Source: Melieria omissa | Taxonomy: Eukaryota > Arthropoda > Insecta > Diptera > Ulidiidae | Direction of reading: 5' to 3' | NCBI GenBank assembly: GCA_963971225.1 | Contig: OZ020267.1 | Location: 90,137,648-90,201,647, forward strand | Length of the DNA stretch: 64,000 bases | Shown here: positions 10,201-20,509 of the stretch, piece after piece | How positions within the stretch are numbered: the first letter of the stretch is position 1 | Layout of the letters: each line of letters opens with the position of its first letter | The notes under the pieces: generated by a model | Told to the model about the DNA's origin: nothing | What the model saw: the letters and a program-made list of their open reading frames with translations, nothing else | Databases searched by the model: none | Made by a program: the position numbers and the translations under genes

Positions 10201-10850
10201 TGGATAGTCAGGCAGCCCTTAAAGCGCTGGAATCAGCGACTGTGAAATCAAAGGTAGTTCAGAGTTGCCGCAGTGCACTTCGCGGCATCGGACATCACCG
10301 AGTCACTCTCTGCTGGGTTCCAGGCCACTCTGGAGTGGCAGGAAACGAGGCAGCGGATGAGATGGCAAGAAAGGGGGTCGCCCTGCCTCTCACCGAAGTG
10401 GATAACTCTGTGCTCCTTCCGATATCTGCCCTGTATTTGCGTATTGACAGGTTGAGCAAAACTTACATCGAGTCCTCATGGCGGAGCAGAACTGATTGCA
10501 GTACCTGCCGGGCAATATGGCCTTCCCTTTCCGTGAGGAAAACGCGATATGTACTGTCCCTGAGTCGAACCTCTATTAGGCAGCTTGTTGGAGTCATCAC
10601 TGGACACTGCGCCATTGGATCTATGCTGGTCAAATGGTGCCTCTCGTCCAGTGATGTCTGCAGAAGCTGTGGAGATGAGGAAGAAGTGGAAACGATCCAA
10701 CACTACCTGTGCCACTGCCCGGCTCTGCAGGAACGCCGACTCCGTACCTTGGGGTCAAGGTTCCTGGTAGACTTGGCCTGCGCAGCAGTAGTTGAAATAT
10801 CGGATCTACTCTCCTTCATCAAGAGGTCGAACTGGTTTGCCCCGAACTGA
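7155..10850 (+). CDS. LINE ORF2: endonuclease, reverse transcriptase, RNase H
   Basis: The open frame of 1,231 codons is the catalytic protein of the LINE. The recognisable start of the apurinic-type endonuclease is KVVQINLHHSK at about residue 33, with LALIQEPW and GCDANAHHMLW downstream. The reverse transcriptase has FIPKAGK, YRPISL, GTPQGGVLSPLLW and the catalytic YADD at residues 686-689. RNase H follows from about 950 (IFTDGSK, Asp at 956; AEIYAIWKAA; VDSQAALKAL). A C-terminal zinc knuckle, CRSCG...HYLCHC, starts near 1169. The frame has no ATG before residue 50, so translation probably depends on overlap with ORF1. All catalytic motifs are intact. Confidence 0.9.
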   Translation: MPICGTPWELLSSVWVPSKLASLTRSAPHKGRLKVVQINLHHSKAATHDLMQFLEETGVDLALIQEPWIVGDRVCGLDSGQFRLLHSRGEGKIRRCINLFLLSHYSTGDLCVAACERRDGRDLILSSAYMPFEGEEPPPKEVRDLAAHARSRRLDLIIGCDANAHHMLWGSSDTNSRGESIFEFLLGSNLVLCNRGNTPTFHNRVREEVIDITLVTDSNTISVVDWKVLTECSFSDHNRIVFSVAIEVGCPQTYRNPRKTNWPKFSALVSQKLASRKAIATFERNNIDRSVGLLTKVLNKSFNESCPKSRAPRKTNAVWWTPELRQLRTDTRRLFNKAKLSRTEEDWGAYKASFNKFKKTIRAAKRDNWRKYCESLDNVNEAARLRKVLAGASHTPSSIRKSDGSWTESREELLETLMNTHFPGCTSVVETTTPHRQHSSRPDAFVRGIIDEVKVAWAIDTFNPYKSPGPDGVIPAMLQWSKEAVVKVLVRIFRESLQQGYVPRAWKEVKVVFIPKAGKSNHITAKDYRPISLSSFFLKTLERLVDVYVRGVAQSRGLCRTQHAYCRGKSVDSALHEVVQTIEKSLSVKEYTLAAFLDIEGAFNNVTLEAITSALRKFEVDEKVVRWTSDMLSSRRVHSSLGSCSVRRLTTRGTPQGGVLSPLLWLLVINNILEIFESRRLRVVAYADDVTILIPGKFLSTISDLMESALGELSRWAEHNGLGVNPSKTVMVLFTRRYKIPEIRLPKLSGITITLSPEVKYLGTTLDSKLSWRRNVEERVKKSLNAFYVCQKAFGKKWGLRPGIVHWMYTAIIRPILCYGAIVWWPATDTRSLATQLMKVQRLAAMGIAGTVKSTPQAGLEMILHLHPIEQFIKCCAAKGALRLREANLWKEHAYGHSGILRSFTRPGTEHQLDSCTDYLIPYLDFDSRALTSFPSREEWGLTSVIRDASITIFTDGSKMEEGTGAGLHSDALGAQRSFRLPDLCSIFQAEIYAIWKAAELIRDSGLSPTDITICVDSQAALKALESATVKSKVVQSCRSALRGIGHHRVTLCWVPGHSGVAGNEAADEMARKGVALPLTEVDNSVLLPISALYLRIDRLSKTYIESSWRSRTDCSTCRAIWPSLSVRKTRYVLSLSRTSIRQLVGVITGHCAIGSMLVKWCLSSSDVCRSCGDEEEVETIQHYLCHCPALQERRLRTLGSRFLVDLACAAVVEISDLLSFIKRSNWFAPN

Positions 10851-10965
10851 GAGCCACTGGTTAGCTCCGGAATCTTCCATGAAGGGATTCACAATGGGCC
10901 ATTTTGGCCTCCGAGTGGAAGTGCTGCCCTTGGGACGCACACACCCTTCCCTACCTAACCTAACC
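10851..10965 (+). repeat. 3' UTR and CCTAA tail of the LOA-type LINE
   Basis: A short 3' end after the TGA. It contains CACAATGGGCC and GGCCTCCGAGTG and ends in a CCTAACC run (10,951-10,966). The same block, in the same order and ending in the same CCTAACC repeat, forms the 3' tail of the SINE at 63,424-63,832. Confidence 0.8.
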
Positions 10966-10978
10966 TAAGGCAATTGTG

Positions 10979-11399
10979 AACCCACTGACGAAGGTTCATT
11001 TATAATAATTGAAAATAATACCAGTTTGTTTGAACATATGAGTGATGGTTCCCTTCGTTATTCCTCTGGTTTCATATTGATGCAAACTATTGAAAAATGT
11101 GACTGTCATAACTGCAAAAAGTTAATAAAAGATGAGCTTTGTGATTTACAAAGAAACGAAATGTTTATATTTTTCAAAAATTTCAACTATTAAAACTAAA
11201 AGCTCCAATCGACTAATTTTTTTTGTTTCAAAAATCGTTTACAAGACATTTCATACGTTTTTTAAGGAAAACCGTCATTCCTCCAATATAAAAAAGCTTT
11301 TGTACAATCTGTGTGTTGCAAACGTAGCAAAGTAGATGAATACAAAATGTGATTTTCAGAACCGTCTACTTGTTGGGAACATGAGAAATTTATATTAGA
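10979..11399 (+). pseudogene. P-like transposase, C-terminal part
   Basis: This continues after the LINE insertion. It reads PTDEGSFIIIENNTSLF, SLRYSSGFILMQTIEK and CDCHNCKKLIKDELC, resembling the cysteine-containing C-terminal region of P/THAP9 transposases. Stops occur (after about 11,175) and the frame degrades. It is cut at 11,400 by a minus-strand Helitron. Confidence 0.65.
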
Positions 11400-12208
11400 C
11401 TAGCTGACCCGCGAACTTCGTCCCGCACGTAGGAAAATATTAATGTATGCTTATTGAAAGAAATGACGAATAGACGTTTGCTTCTTGCGTTCACAAAGTT
11501 ACTTTTGAACCGCTTTTTCGTAGATTACGCTTGTATACCAACATATTCAGTGCTGCTGTCCTAAGCCCATGCTACTGTTGTCCTAAGCTCCATGTAAAAA
11601 TATGGGCGTTCACTACATTGAAGTGTTCACTACATAGGGTGTTCACTATACCCAGACACGTTTGTATATAGATTTAAGTTATATAGGTCATGCCACGCCC
11701 CCTTGTTCAATACCCGCACCATCCCCTCTGTCGAAAGATTTGAATAAATGGTGGGTTCGTGCTTAATTTCATTGCTGTGCGACTTATAGTTCAGCGAAAT
11801 ATTTGGGTCACAAAAAATGTGCCACGCTCCTTGTCCAACGCCCATCAAATCTTACCAGTAGAATGACTCATCTATGGGTCGACGCTATACCAAATTTCAA
11901 TGCTGTGCGCCTTACAATTTCCCGCCCCATTCCCTCTGTCGCAGGACATGACTAAATAGTAAGTTCGTAGTGAATTTAATTGATGTGTGACTCATGGTTC
12001 CAAAGTTATTATCTGAAAATATGCAAAATTTACGGTCAAAGATGGCATGGATTTTTCGAGTTTCCCAATAGATTTTCTGGAATTTTCTTTTGGCACGAAC
12101 CTGAACTGACTTAATACGAATCGAACAAAACAAACCCCATGAAAATCGGCCGTTCCGTTTGAGCGTGATGCGGTCACACGTACTGCCACTCTCTTTTATA
12201 TATATAGA
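11400..12208 (-). mobile_element. Non-autonomous Helitron (minus strand)
   Basis: The 809-bp element begins TCTATATATATAAAAGAG on the minus strand at 12,208 and ends ...GGGTCAGCTAG at 11,400. It is inserted between A and T (A at 12,209, T complement of 11,399), as Helitrons require. A GC-rich imperfect hairpin around GACGAAGTTCGC precedes the CTAG end. Internal sequence includes the inverse of AAGGGGGCGTGGCA, a motif repeated in the array at 12,334. No Rep/helicase is encoded. Confidence 0.85.
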
Positions 12209-12333
12209 TTACTTTTAATAATTGCACTTGGTTAAGAGAGCAAATTGCAAGTAAAATGAAAAATAAGAATAAAATAAAAATACTAAAGAACACATAAAAT
12301 TACTAAATAATATAAATTTTAAGGAAATGATAA
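12209..12333 (+). other. P-like element sequence between two Helitrons
   Basis: A 125-bp AT-rich spacer between the minus-strand and plus-strand Helitrons. It is presumably the 3' continuation of the P-like element. No motif is recognised. Confidence 0.5.
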
Positions 12334-14280
12334 TCTTATATATAAAAAAACTTAATCATCTGTAACGTGCCAGTGTTTGCGAAAACGGCTCATTCTTTCG
12401 GGAAAATTTTGTTTGTGTGTGATAGAAGATGTCAATGCGGTGGTTTATAGCGATATTACATGTTTGTACGGCAGGTGGGCGTGGTACGTCCCATACAACC
12501 TAAATTTTTAATATGGTATATCTTCGGAATTATAAGTCGGACAGCATTGAAATTTAGTACAGTGCCATGGCGTAAATGTGTCATTCCACCGGTAAAATTT
12601 AATGGGCGTTGGACAAGGGGGCGTGGCACCGCTCATACAAGTCAGTTCTTTAATATGGAATAGCTCCGAAATTATAAGTCGCTCAGCACTGAAATTTGGT
12701 ATAGTGTCATGGCGTAAGCGTAGCATTCCACCGGTAAAATTTAGTGGGCGTTGGATAAGGGGCGTGGCACTTTTTAAATTGCGGTGTAACTTTTGAACTA
12801 TAGCATTCACATCAACGACACTCAGTACAAACTAAGGATTTGGTTGTGTCCTTCGGCAGGGGGAATAAGGTGGATTTTGAACAAGGGGGCGTGGCACCGT
12901 CCATACAACTAAATTTTTTAATATGTAATGGCTTCGGAATTATGAGTCCCTCAGCATTGAAATTTTGTACAGCGTCATGGCGTAGACGTGTTGTTCCACC
13001 GGTAAAATGTAATCGGCGTTGGACAAGGGGCGTGGCACTTTTTAAATTCCGGTGGAACTATAGCATTCACATCAATGACACTCGGTACAAATTTACGATT
13101 AAGTCGTGTCCTTTGGCAGGGGGAATAAGGTGGATTCTGGACAAGAGGCGTGGCACCGTCCATGCAACTTAATTCTTTAATATGGAATCTCTCGGAATCG
13201 TTAGCCGCACAGCATTGAAAGTTGGTGTACCGTCGTCTCATAAATGTGTCATTCAACTGATGAGATTTGGTGGGCGGTTGATAAGGGGTGTGGCACATTT
13301 TTTATGACCCAACATTTCAACAGAGCTGTAAGTCGCACATCAATGAAAGTTTGTACGAACTTTATACTTAGTAGCACAATTCGACTAGAAGAAAGTTATG
13401 AGCATTAGACGAGGGGCGTGGTACCGCCTCCATTTTTTTATACATATGTTGTTTATCCTGGCTGACTGACTGATTGATTGATTTATAATCGCCCAGCCCA
13501 AACCGCTGAAGCTACAAACATTAAGTTTAAATAATAGGTACATCATAGAACTGAACCTCCGCTAAAACGGGATTTTTTGAAATTCGGGGTGTAAAGGGGC
13601 AAAGCATGTGTTAAGGTGTTCTTTGAAGTAACGTGATTTAATAGACATATTCATTTCGAACTACCTGGAAATATTTTAGATCAAAACTCAACAAAACAAA
13701 ATCAAAATTTAACTGGCCCAACAATGGGTTAAGGTTTATTTACGGAGAGACTCCGAAACAAACAACACGAACCGATGGACCTACTGACTTCAACAAATGT
13801 AAAAACAACTGAAATAAATAAAATTAGACACGTGTTTCTCATTATTTTAAAAATCAAAATCTAACTGGATCAACGACGGGTTAAAAGTATGTATGGAAAA
13901 ACAAGGTTTTTTGAGTCTTTTGAAAGTACTCTTGGTGAGAAATAGTTTGACACGTGTTTCCCCTTTTTTAAAAATCAAAATCTAACGGGGTAACAATGTG
14001 TATAGAGAAACAAGATTTATTGGGCGTTCTGACTTCAAACTAATCAAAAGCACTTCAATCGGGAAGTAATAAAAACGTGTTTTTAATTTTTTTGAAAATC
14101 GAAATCTACCATGGTAAGCCAAGGGTTAAGAATTTGTTTGGAGTAAATGTGAAATGTCGAAATCAAAGATAGTTAGGCCGGTTTTATTTCAATCAAAATC
14201 TGATGGGCTCAGCAATGGGTTAAGAGTTCGTATCGGGGGAAACAGGAGAGCTTGCGTGCAAAGCCGCAGGGCCCAGCTAG
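12334..14280 (+). mobile_element. Helitron array, unit 1
   Basis: The unit starts TCTTATATATAAAAAAACTT directly after an A and ends GCAGGGCCCAGCTAG at 14,280. The first half holds about six diverged subrepeats of 130-170 bp, each containing variants of GGGCGTTGGACAAGGGGCG followed by TGGCAC. The second half is non-repetitive. No Rep/helicase frame is present. The next unit follows with no spacer. Confidence 0.85.
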
Positions 14281-16194
14281 TCTTATATATAAAAAAACTT
14301 AACCTTCTGTAACGTGCCAGTGTTTGCGAAAACGGCTCATTCCTTGGGAAAATTTTGTTGGTGTGTCATAGAAGATGTCAATGCAGGCAGGTGGGCGTGG
14401 CACCTCCCATACAACCTAAATTTTTAATATGGTATATCTTCGGAATTATAAGTCGCAAAGCATTGAAATTTGGCACTGTATCATGGTGTAGACGTGTCTT
14501 TCCATCGGTAAAATTTAATGGGCGTTGGACAAGGGGGAGTGGCACCGCTCATACAACTCAATTCTTTAATATGGAATAGCTCCGAAATTGTAAGTTGCTC
14601 AGCATTGAAATTTGGTAGTGTCATGGCGTAAGCGTATCATTCCACCTGTAAAATTTAGTGGGCGTTGGATAAGGGGCGTGGCACGTTTTAAATCCAGGTG
14701 TAACTTTTGAACTATAGCATTCACATCAACGACACTCAGTACAAACTAAGGATTTGGTCGTGTCCTTCGGCAGGGGGAATAAGGTGGATTTTGAACAAGG
14801 GGGCGTGGCACCGTCCATACAACAAAATTTTGTAATATGGAATAGCTTCGGAATTATAAGTCCCTCAGCATTGAAATTTTGTACAGCGTCATGGCGTAGA
14901 CGTGTCGTTCCACCGGTAAAATGTAATCGGCGTTGGACAAGGGGCGTGGCACTTTTTAAATTCCGGTGGAACTATAGCATTCACATCAATGACACTCGGT
15001 ACAAATTTACGATTAAGTCGTGTCCTTTGGCAGGGGGAATAAGGTGGATTCTGGACAAGAGGCGTGGCACCGTCCATGCAACTTAATTCTTTAATATGGA
15101 ATCTCTCGGAATCGTTAGCCGCACAGCATTGAAAGTTGGTGTACCGTCGTCTCATAAATGTGTCATTCAACTGATGAGATTTGGTGGGCGGTTGATAAGG
15201 GGTGTGGCACATTTTTTATGACCCAACATTTCAACAGAGCTGTAAGTCGCACATCAATGAAAGTTTGTACGAACTTTATACTTAGTAGCACAATTCGACT
15301 AGAAGAAAGTTATGAGCATTAGACGAGGGGCGTGGTACCGCCTCCATTTTTTTATACATATGTTGTTTATCCTGGCTGACTGACTGATTGATTGATTTAT
15401 AATCGCCCAGCCCAAACCGCTGAAGCTACAAACATTAAGTTTAAATAATAGGTACATCATAGAACTGAACCTCCGCTAAAACGGGATTTTTTGAAATTCG
15501 GGGTGTAAAGGGGCAAAGCATGTGTTAAGGTGTTCTTTGAAGTAACGTGATTTAATAGACATATTCATTTCGAACTACCTGGAAATATTTTAGATCAAAA
15601 CTCAACAAAACAAAATCAAAATTTAACTGGCCCAACAATGGGTTAAGGTTTATTTACGGAGAGACTCCGAAACAAACAACACGAACCGATGGACCTACTG
15701 ACTTCAACAAATGTAAAAACAACTGAAATAAATAAAATTAGACACGTGTTTCTCATTATTTTAAAAATCAAAATCTAACTGGATCAACGACGGGTTAAAA
15801 GTATGTATGGAAAAACAAGGTTTTTTGAGTCTTTTGAAAGTACTCTTGGTGAGAAATAGTTTGACACGTGTTTCCCCTTTTTTAAAAATCAAAATCTAAC
15901 GGGGTAACAATGTGTATAGAGAAACAAGATTTATTGGGCGTTCTGACTTCAAACTAATCAAAAGCACTTCAATCGGGAAGTAATAAAAACGTGTTTTTAA
16001 TTTTTTTGAAAATCGAAATCTACCATGGTAAGCCAAGGGTTAAGAATTTGTTTGGAGTAAATGTGAAATGTCGAAATCAAAGATAGTTAGGCCGGTTTTA
16101 TTTCAATCAAAATCTGATGGGCTCAGCAATGGGTTAAGAGTTCGTATCGGGGGAAACAGGAGAGCTTGCGTGCAAAGCCGCAGGGCCCAGCTAG
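14281..16194 (+). mobile_element. Helitron array, unit 2
   Basis: The 1,914-bp unit has the same TCTTATATATA start and CCCAGCTAG end as unit 1, joined head-to-tail without any intervening base. By eye its second half is identical or nearly identical to unit 1, and its whole length matches the first 1.35 kb of unit 3. Several open frames inside are repeat-derived and not genes. Confidence 0.85.
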
Positions 16195-19100
16195 TCTTAT
16201 ATATAAAAAAACTTAACCTTCTGTAACGTGCCAGTGTTTGCGAAAACGGCTCATTCCTTGGGAAAATTTTGTTGGTGTGTCATAGAAGATGTCAATGCAG
16301 GCAGGTGGGCGTGGCACCTCCCATACAACCTAAATTTTTAATATGGTATATCTTCGGAATTATAAGTCGCAAAGCATTGAAATTTGGCACTGTATCATGG
16401 TGTAGACGTGTCTTTCCATCGGTAAAATTTAATGGGCGTTGGACAAGGGGGAGTGGCACCGCTCATACAACTCAATTCTTTAATATGGAATAGCTCCGAA
16501 ATTGTAAGTTGCTCAGCATTGAAATTTGGTAGTGTCATGGCGTAAGCGTATCATTCCACCTGTAAAATTTAGTGGGCGTTGGATAAGGGGCGTGGCACGT
16601 TTTAAATCCAGGTGTAACTTTTGAACTATAGCATTCACATCAACGACACTCAGTACAAACTAAGGATTTGGTCGTGTCCTTCGGCAGGGGGAATAAGGTG
16701 GATTTTGAACAAGGGGGCGTGGCACCGTCCATACAACAAAATTTTGTAATATGGAATAGCTTCGGAATTATAAGTCCCTCAGCATTGAAATTTTGTACAG
16801 CGTCATGGCGTAGACGTGTCGTTCCACCGGTAAAATGTAATCGGCGTTGGACAAGGGGCGTGGCACTTTTTAAATTCCGGTGGAACTATAGCATTCACAT
16901 CAATGACACTCGGTACAAATTTACGATTAAGTCGTGTCCTTTGGCAGGGGGAATAAGGTGGATTCTGGACAAGAGGCGTGGCACCGTCCATGCAACTTAA
17001 TTCTTTAATATGGAATCTCTCGGAATCGTTAGCCGCACAGCATTGAAAGTTGGTGTACCGTCGTCTCATAAATGTGTCATTCAACTGATGAGATTTGGTG
17101 GGCGGTTGATAAGGGGTGTGGCACATTTTTTATGACCCAACATTTCAACAGAGCTGTAAGTCGCACATCAATGAAAGTTTGTACGAACTTTATACTTAGT
17201 AGCACAATTCGACTAGAAGAAAGTTATGAGCATTAGACGAGGGGCGTGGTACCGCCTCCATTTTTTTATACATATGTTGTTTATCCTGGCTGACTGACTG
17301 ATTGATTGATTTATAATCGCCCAGCCCAAACCGCTGAAGCTACAAACATTAAGTTTAAATAATAGGTACATCATAGAACTGAACCTCCGCTAAAACGGGA
17401 TTTTTTGAAATTCGGGGTGTAAAGGGGCAAAGCATGTGTTAAGGTGTTCTTTGAAGTAACGTGATTTAATAGACATATTCATTTCGAACTACCTGGAAAT
17501 ATTTTAGATCAAAACTCAACAAAACAAAATCAAAATTTAACTGGCCCAACAGCCAGCTTCGGAATTATAAGTCCCTCAGCATTGAAATTTTGTACAGCGT
17601 CATGGCGTAGACGTGTCGTTCCACAAATAAAATTTAATGGGCGTTGGACAAGGGGCGTGGCACTTTTTAAATTGCGGTGTAACTTTGGAACTATAACTGA
17701 AAGACACTTGGTACAAACCAACGATTTAGTCGTGTCCTTCGGCAGGGGTAATAATGTGGATTTTGGACAAGGGGGTGTGGCACCGCCCATACAACTAAAT
17801 TCTTGACTGTGGAATATCTTCGGAATCATAAGTTGCTCAGTAGTGAAATGTGGGAAAGTGTCAGGGCGTAAACGTGTCTTTCCACCGGTAAAATGTAATG
17901 GGCGTTGGACAAGGGGTGTGTCACATTTTTTATGACCCAACATTTCAACAGAACTGTAAGGCGCACATCAATGAAAGTTTGTACGATTTTTCCACTTAGT
18001 AGCACAATTCGACTAGAAGAAAGTTATGAGCATTAGACGAGGGGCGTGGTACCGCCTCCATTTTTTTATACATAGGTTGTTTATCCTGGCTGACTGACTG
18101 ATTGATTGATTTATAATCGCCCAGCCCAAACCGCTGAAGCTACAAACATTAAGTTTAAATAATAGGTACATCTTGAGAACAGAACCTCCGCTAAAGCGGG
18201 ATTGTTTTGAAATTCGGGGTGTAAAGGGGCAAAGCATGTGTTAACGTTCTTTGAAGAAACGTGATTTAATATTGATTTCGAACTACCTAACATATTGATT
18301 TCGAACTACCTGGAAATATTCTAGATCAAAACTTAACAAAACAAAATCAAAATTTAACTGGCCCAACAATGGGTTAAGGTTTATTTACGGAGAGACTCCG
18401 AAGCAAACAACACGAACCGACAAATGTAAAAACAACTGAAATAAATAAAATGAGACACGTGTTTCTCATTATTTTTAAAATCAAAATCTAACTGGATGAA
18501 CGACGGGTAAAAAGTATGTATGGAGAAAGAAATTTTTTTGGGTCTTTTGAAAGTACTCTTAGTGAGAAATAATTTGGCACGTGTTTTTCCCTTATTTAAA
18601 AATAAAAATCTAACGGGCTAACAATGTGTATAGAGAAACAAGATTTATTGGGCATTCTGACTTCAAACTAATCAAAAGCACTTTAATCGGGATATAATAA
18701 AAACGTGTTTTTAATTTTTTTGAAAATCGAAATCTACCATGGTAAGCCAAGGGTTAAGAATTTGTTTGGAGTAAATGTGAAATGTCGAAATCAAAGATAG
18801 TTGGACAGGTTTTGTTTTAACCCTTCGCTGCATGGCATTGCATATATGCAATGTTAACTTTTCATAGATTTTGAAACTATTCTATTCAGCATTTTACAGT
18901 CGTTTATTCTTCAGTTGCATCTTTTATGTTAAACCAAATGATTACTAACGGAATTTTGCGATTAACATTGAAAGTATGCGCAAAAGAATCGAAAAAGCAA
19001 CAAGTGTTTCGATTTGGTGAAATAATTTTGGTTATTGATGGCGATGGTGATATGGCGATCGCCTTCGCTCAGCTGTTTAGTGCATTAAATTACAAATATA

Positions 19101-19430
19101 CAGTGACGTTTGACCTCTGTTCGACTCCCCGTAGTTGTCAACACTAAAATATTGATAAAGCCGACTTCCATTTCGGCGGTAGCGCTCTTTTTAGGATACG
19201 GAAAATGGCCGCAAAATTTCTTTCATAGATACAGGAATTCAACAAAATTTCATTTTTACCATCAGAACTTAACAAGCAACAAGAATTATATAACAGACAA
19301 GTTTTTTCTTCACGGAAATTAAATCATGCAACGAAGGGTTAATCAAAATCTGATGGGCTCAACAATGGGTTAAGAATTCGTATCGGGGGAAACAGGAGAT
19401 CTTGCGTGCAAAGCCGCAGGGCCCAGCTAG
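16195..19430 (+). mobile_element. Helitron array, unit 3 (rearranged)
   Basis: This starts as a copy of unit 2 but switches at about 17,551 (…GGCCCAACAGCCAGCTTCGG) back to subrepeat sequence. A more diverged partial copy follows, through to the CCCAGCTAG end at 19,430, followed by T at 19,431. The diverged part carries a 518-bp TTAA-flanked MITE. The switch may be a recombination or template-switch junction joining two Helitron copies of different age. Confidence 0.8.
18821..19338. mobile_element. piggyBac-type MITE in Helitron unit 3
   Basis: The 518-bp insert is flanked by TTAA (18,817-18,820 and 19,339-19,342). Its inverted ends are CCCTTCGCTGCATG at the left and, read inward from the right, CCCTTCGTTGCATG. 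Units 1 and 2 have the empty site (…TTTATTTCAATCAAAATCTG near 14,190 and 16,105), which confirms the boundaries. An inner palindrome TTGCATATATGCAA lies near 18,838. No transposase is present. Confidence 0.9.
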
Positions 19431-19963
19431 TAATAAATAGTAATATGTTGCTGTTAATATATGAATTTGAAAAATTTATCGGTATGAATTTTATTAGGCC
19501 AGAAGGCAACGTAGCCTACATGAATGCCAACATTGCACAGCAGAAATTCATGGTTTTAGTTTTTTTTCAATAGGAGCGCACACTCTACTGTACGCCTTTG
19601 CGAATTTACATGGTTCATTTTTCATAGCAGAACCGAAAGCCATGGAAATTTAATTTGCTTTTTATCTTGTGCAGTTGCTCCTATTGCTTTCATTCACCTC
19701 AGCTACACAAGCAACACGCACATTTATTTTCACACGGACACACACCCTTGCATATTCGAATTTGCAAACGATACGCCGCGGCGCGCCGTTTCGTGCTCAT
19801 CAGCACAGCACAGCTTGCAATTGATGTTCCTTGTCGAACATCCCACAAAGAATGAAGATGAACTTCGAAAATTGAAGTTTGACGAAGCCAGCGACAAAAC
19901 TTCGTATAGCCGAAGTACGTGTGGGACCTACTGTGCTAGATTTGCATGACCGAAAAATTGTGT
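19431..19963 (+). other. P-like element 3' subterminal sequence
   Basis: Non-coding DNA between the Helitron array and the R1-type insert. From about 19,880 it carries the inward continuation of the right inverted end (CTTCGTATAGCCGAAGTACG, CCTACTGTGCTAGA), the counterpart of 4,245-4,330. The rest has no recognised content. Confidence 0.6.
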
Positions 19964-19977
19964 ACTGCGTGGTACCT

Positions 19978-20509
19978 TTTTGTTTTTTTTTTTGTTTTCT
20001 GACGGAGGTGGAAAATCTTCGTAAGATACCAGTGCTCCAGCACCAGCATTACGGATTTGTACCGCATAAAAACCACCCCCACGTTCGACCCCTGTGGCAC
20101 CCGCCTCCCAGCATTACAACACAGGGGGGACTCCTGCCTAGACTGGCTCCGTCCTAACCCGCGTCTGCGCGCGCCTCTCTCTCTCGACTTGTCGTTGCAC
20201 CGCCATGATGCTCGCTGCATACTCATCCGCTGCACTCCAATTTGAGGCCGATTTAAGCATTTCGCTAATAAGCGTCTGCACTGTGGCCACACGTCCCAGC
20301 TGTGTGGTCAAGCGGCGTCGTTGTCCGCTGTATCTAGCATATCTATCTCGAACAAGACGTGCTCCGCGTCCTCGACTTTGCCGTTGCATACGCCGCAGTA
20401 CGGGTCATCTTCAAACCCACAACGGTAGAGGTAGGCCTTAAAACAACCGGGCCCTGTGAGGACTTGCGTTAAGTGGTGGTTTACCAGTCCATGCGTCCTG
20501 CTTGTCCAC
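19978..20509 (-). mobile_element. 5'-truncated R1-type LINE with poly(A) end
   Basis: TACTGCGTGGTACCT flanks the insert at 19,963-19,977 and 20,510-20,524, a 15-bp duplication inside the right end of the P-like element. The minus strand encodes the last part of a LINE ORF2: VNHHLTQVLTGPGCFKAYLY, then a C-C-H-type motif CGVCNGKVEDAEHVLF, then QRQVERERRAQTR. The poly(A) tail is the T-run at 19,978-19,999. The HLTQ...GHG-like and AEH motifs fit the R1/LOA group. The coding part has frameshifts and is only an end fragment. Confidence 0.85.

Larger units (their letters stand above)
5444..10965 (+). mobile_element. LOA-type LINE, apparently full length
   Basis: The 5.5-kb non-LTR element has a 5' untranslated region, ORF1 and ORF2 overlapping by about 130 bp, and a 3' end running into CCTAACCTAACC. 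TAAGGCAATTGTG flanks both sides (5,431-5,443 and 10,966-10,978), a 13-bp duplication in the P-like transposase. Both frames are open over their full length, unlike every other coding element here. The RNase H after the RT and the DUF4780-like ORF1 point to the LOA/I group. This looks like a young, possibly mobilisable copy. Confidence 0.9.

Noticed and set aside
10951..10970. CCTAACCTAACCTAA (and GGTTAGGTTAGG at 63,424) as telomeric TTAGG repeats.
   Set aside because: Flies lack TTAGG telomeres. Both runs are short, directly follow a LINE or SINE 3' end and sit next to target duplications, so they are LINE-type tails.
12460..17943. Repeated open frames of 70-137 codons on both strands within the Helitron array.
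   Set aside because: They recur at the 1,914-bp period, overlap on both strands and follow the GGGCGTGGCAC subrepeats. There is no domain, no Rep/helicase motif and no start-codon conservation beyond the DNA repeat.
20138..20389. An 83-codon Arg-rich protein gene on the minus strand.
   Set aside because: It is part of the R1-type LINE end, partly out of the coding frame that contains the zinc-knuckle motif.
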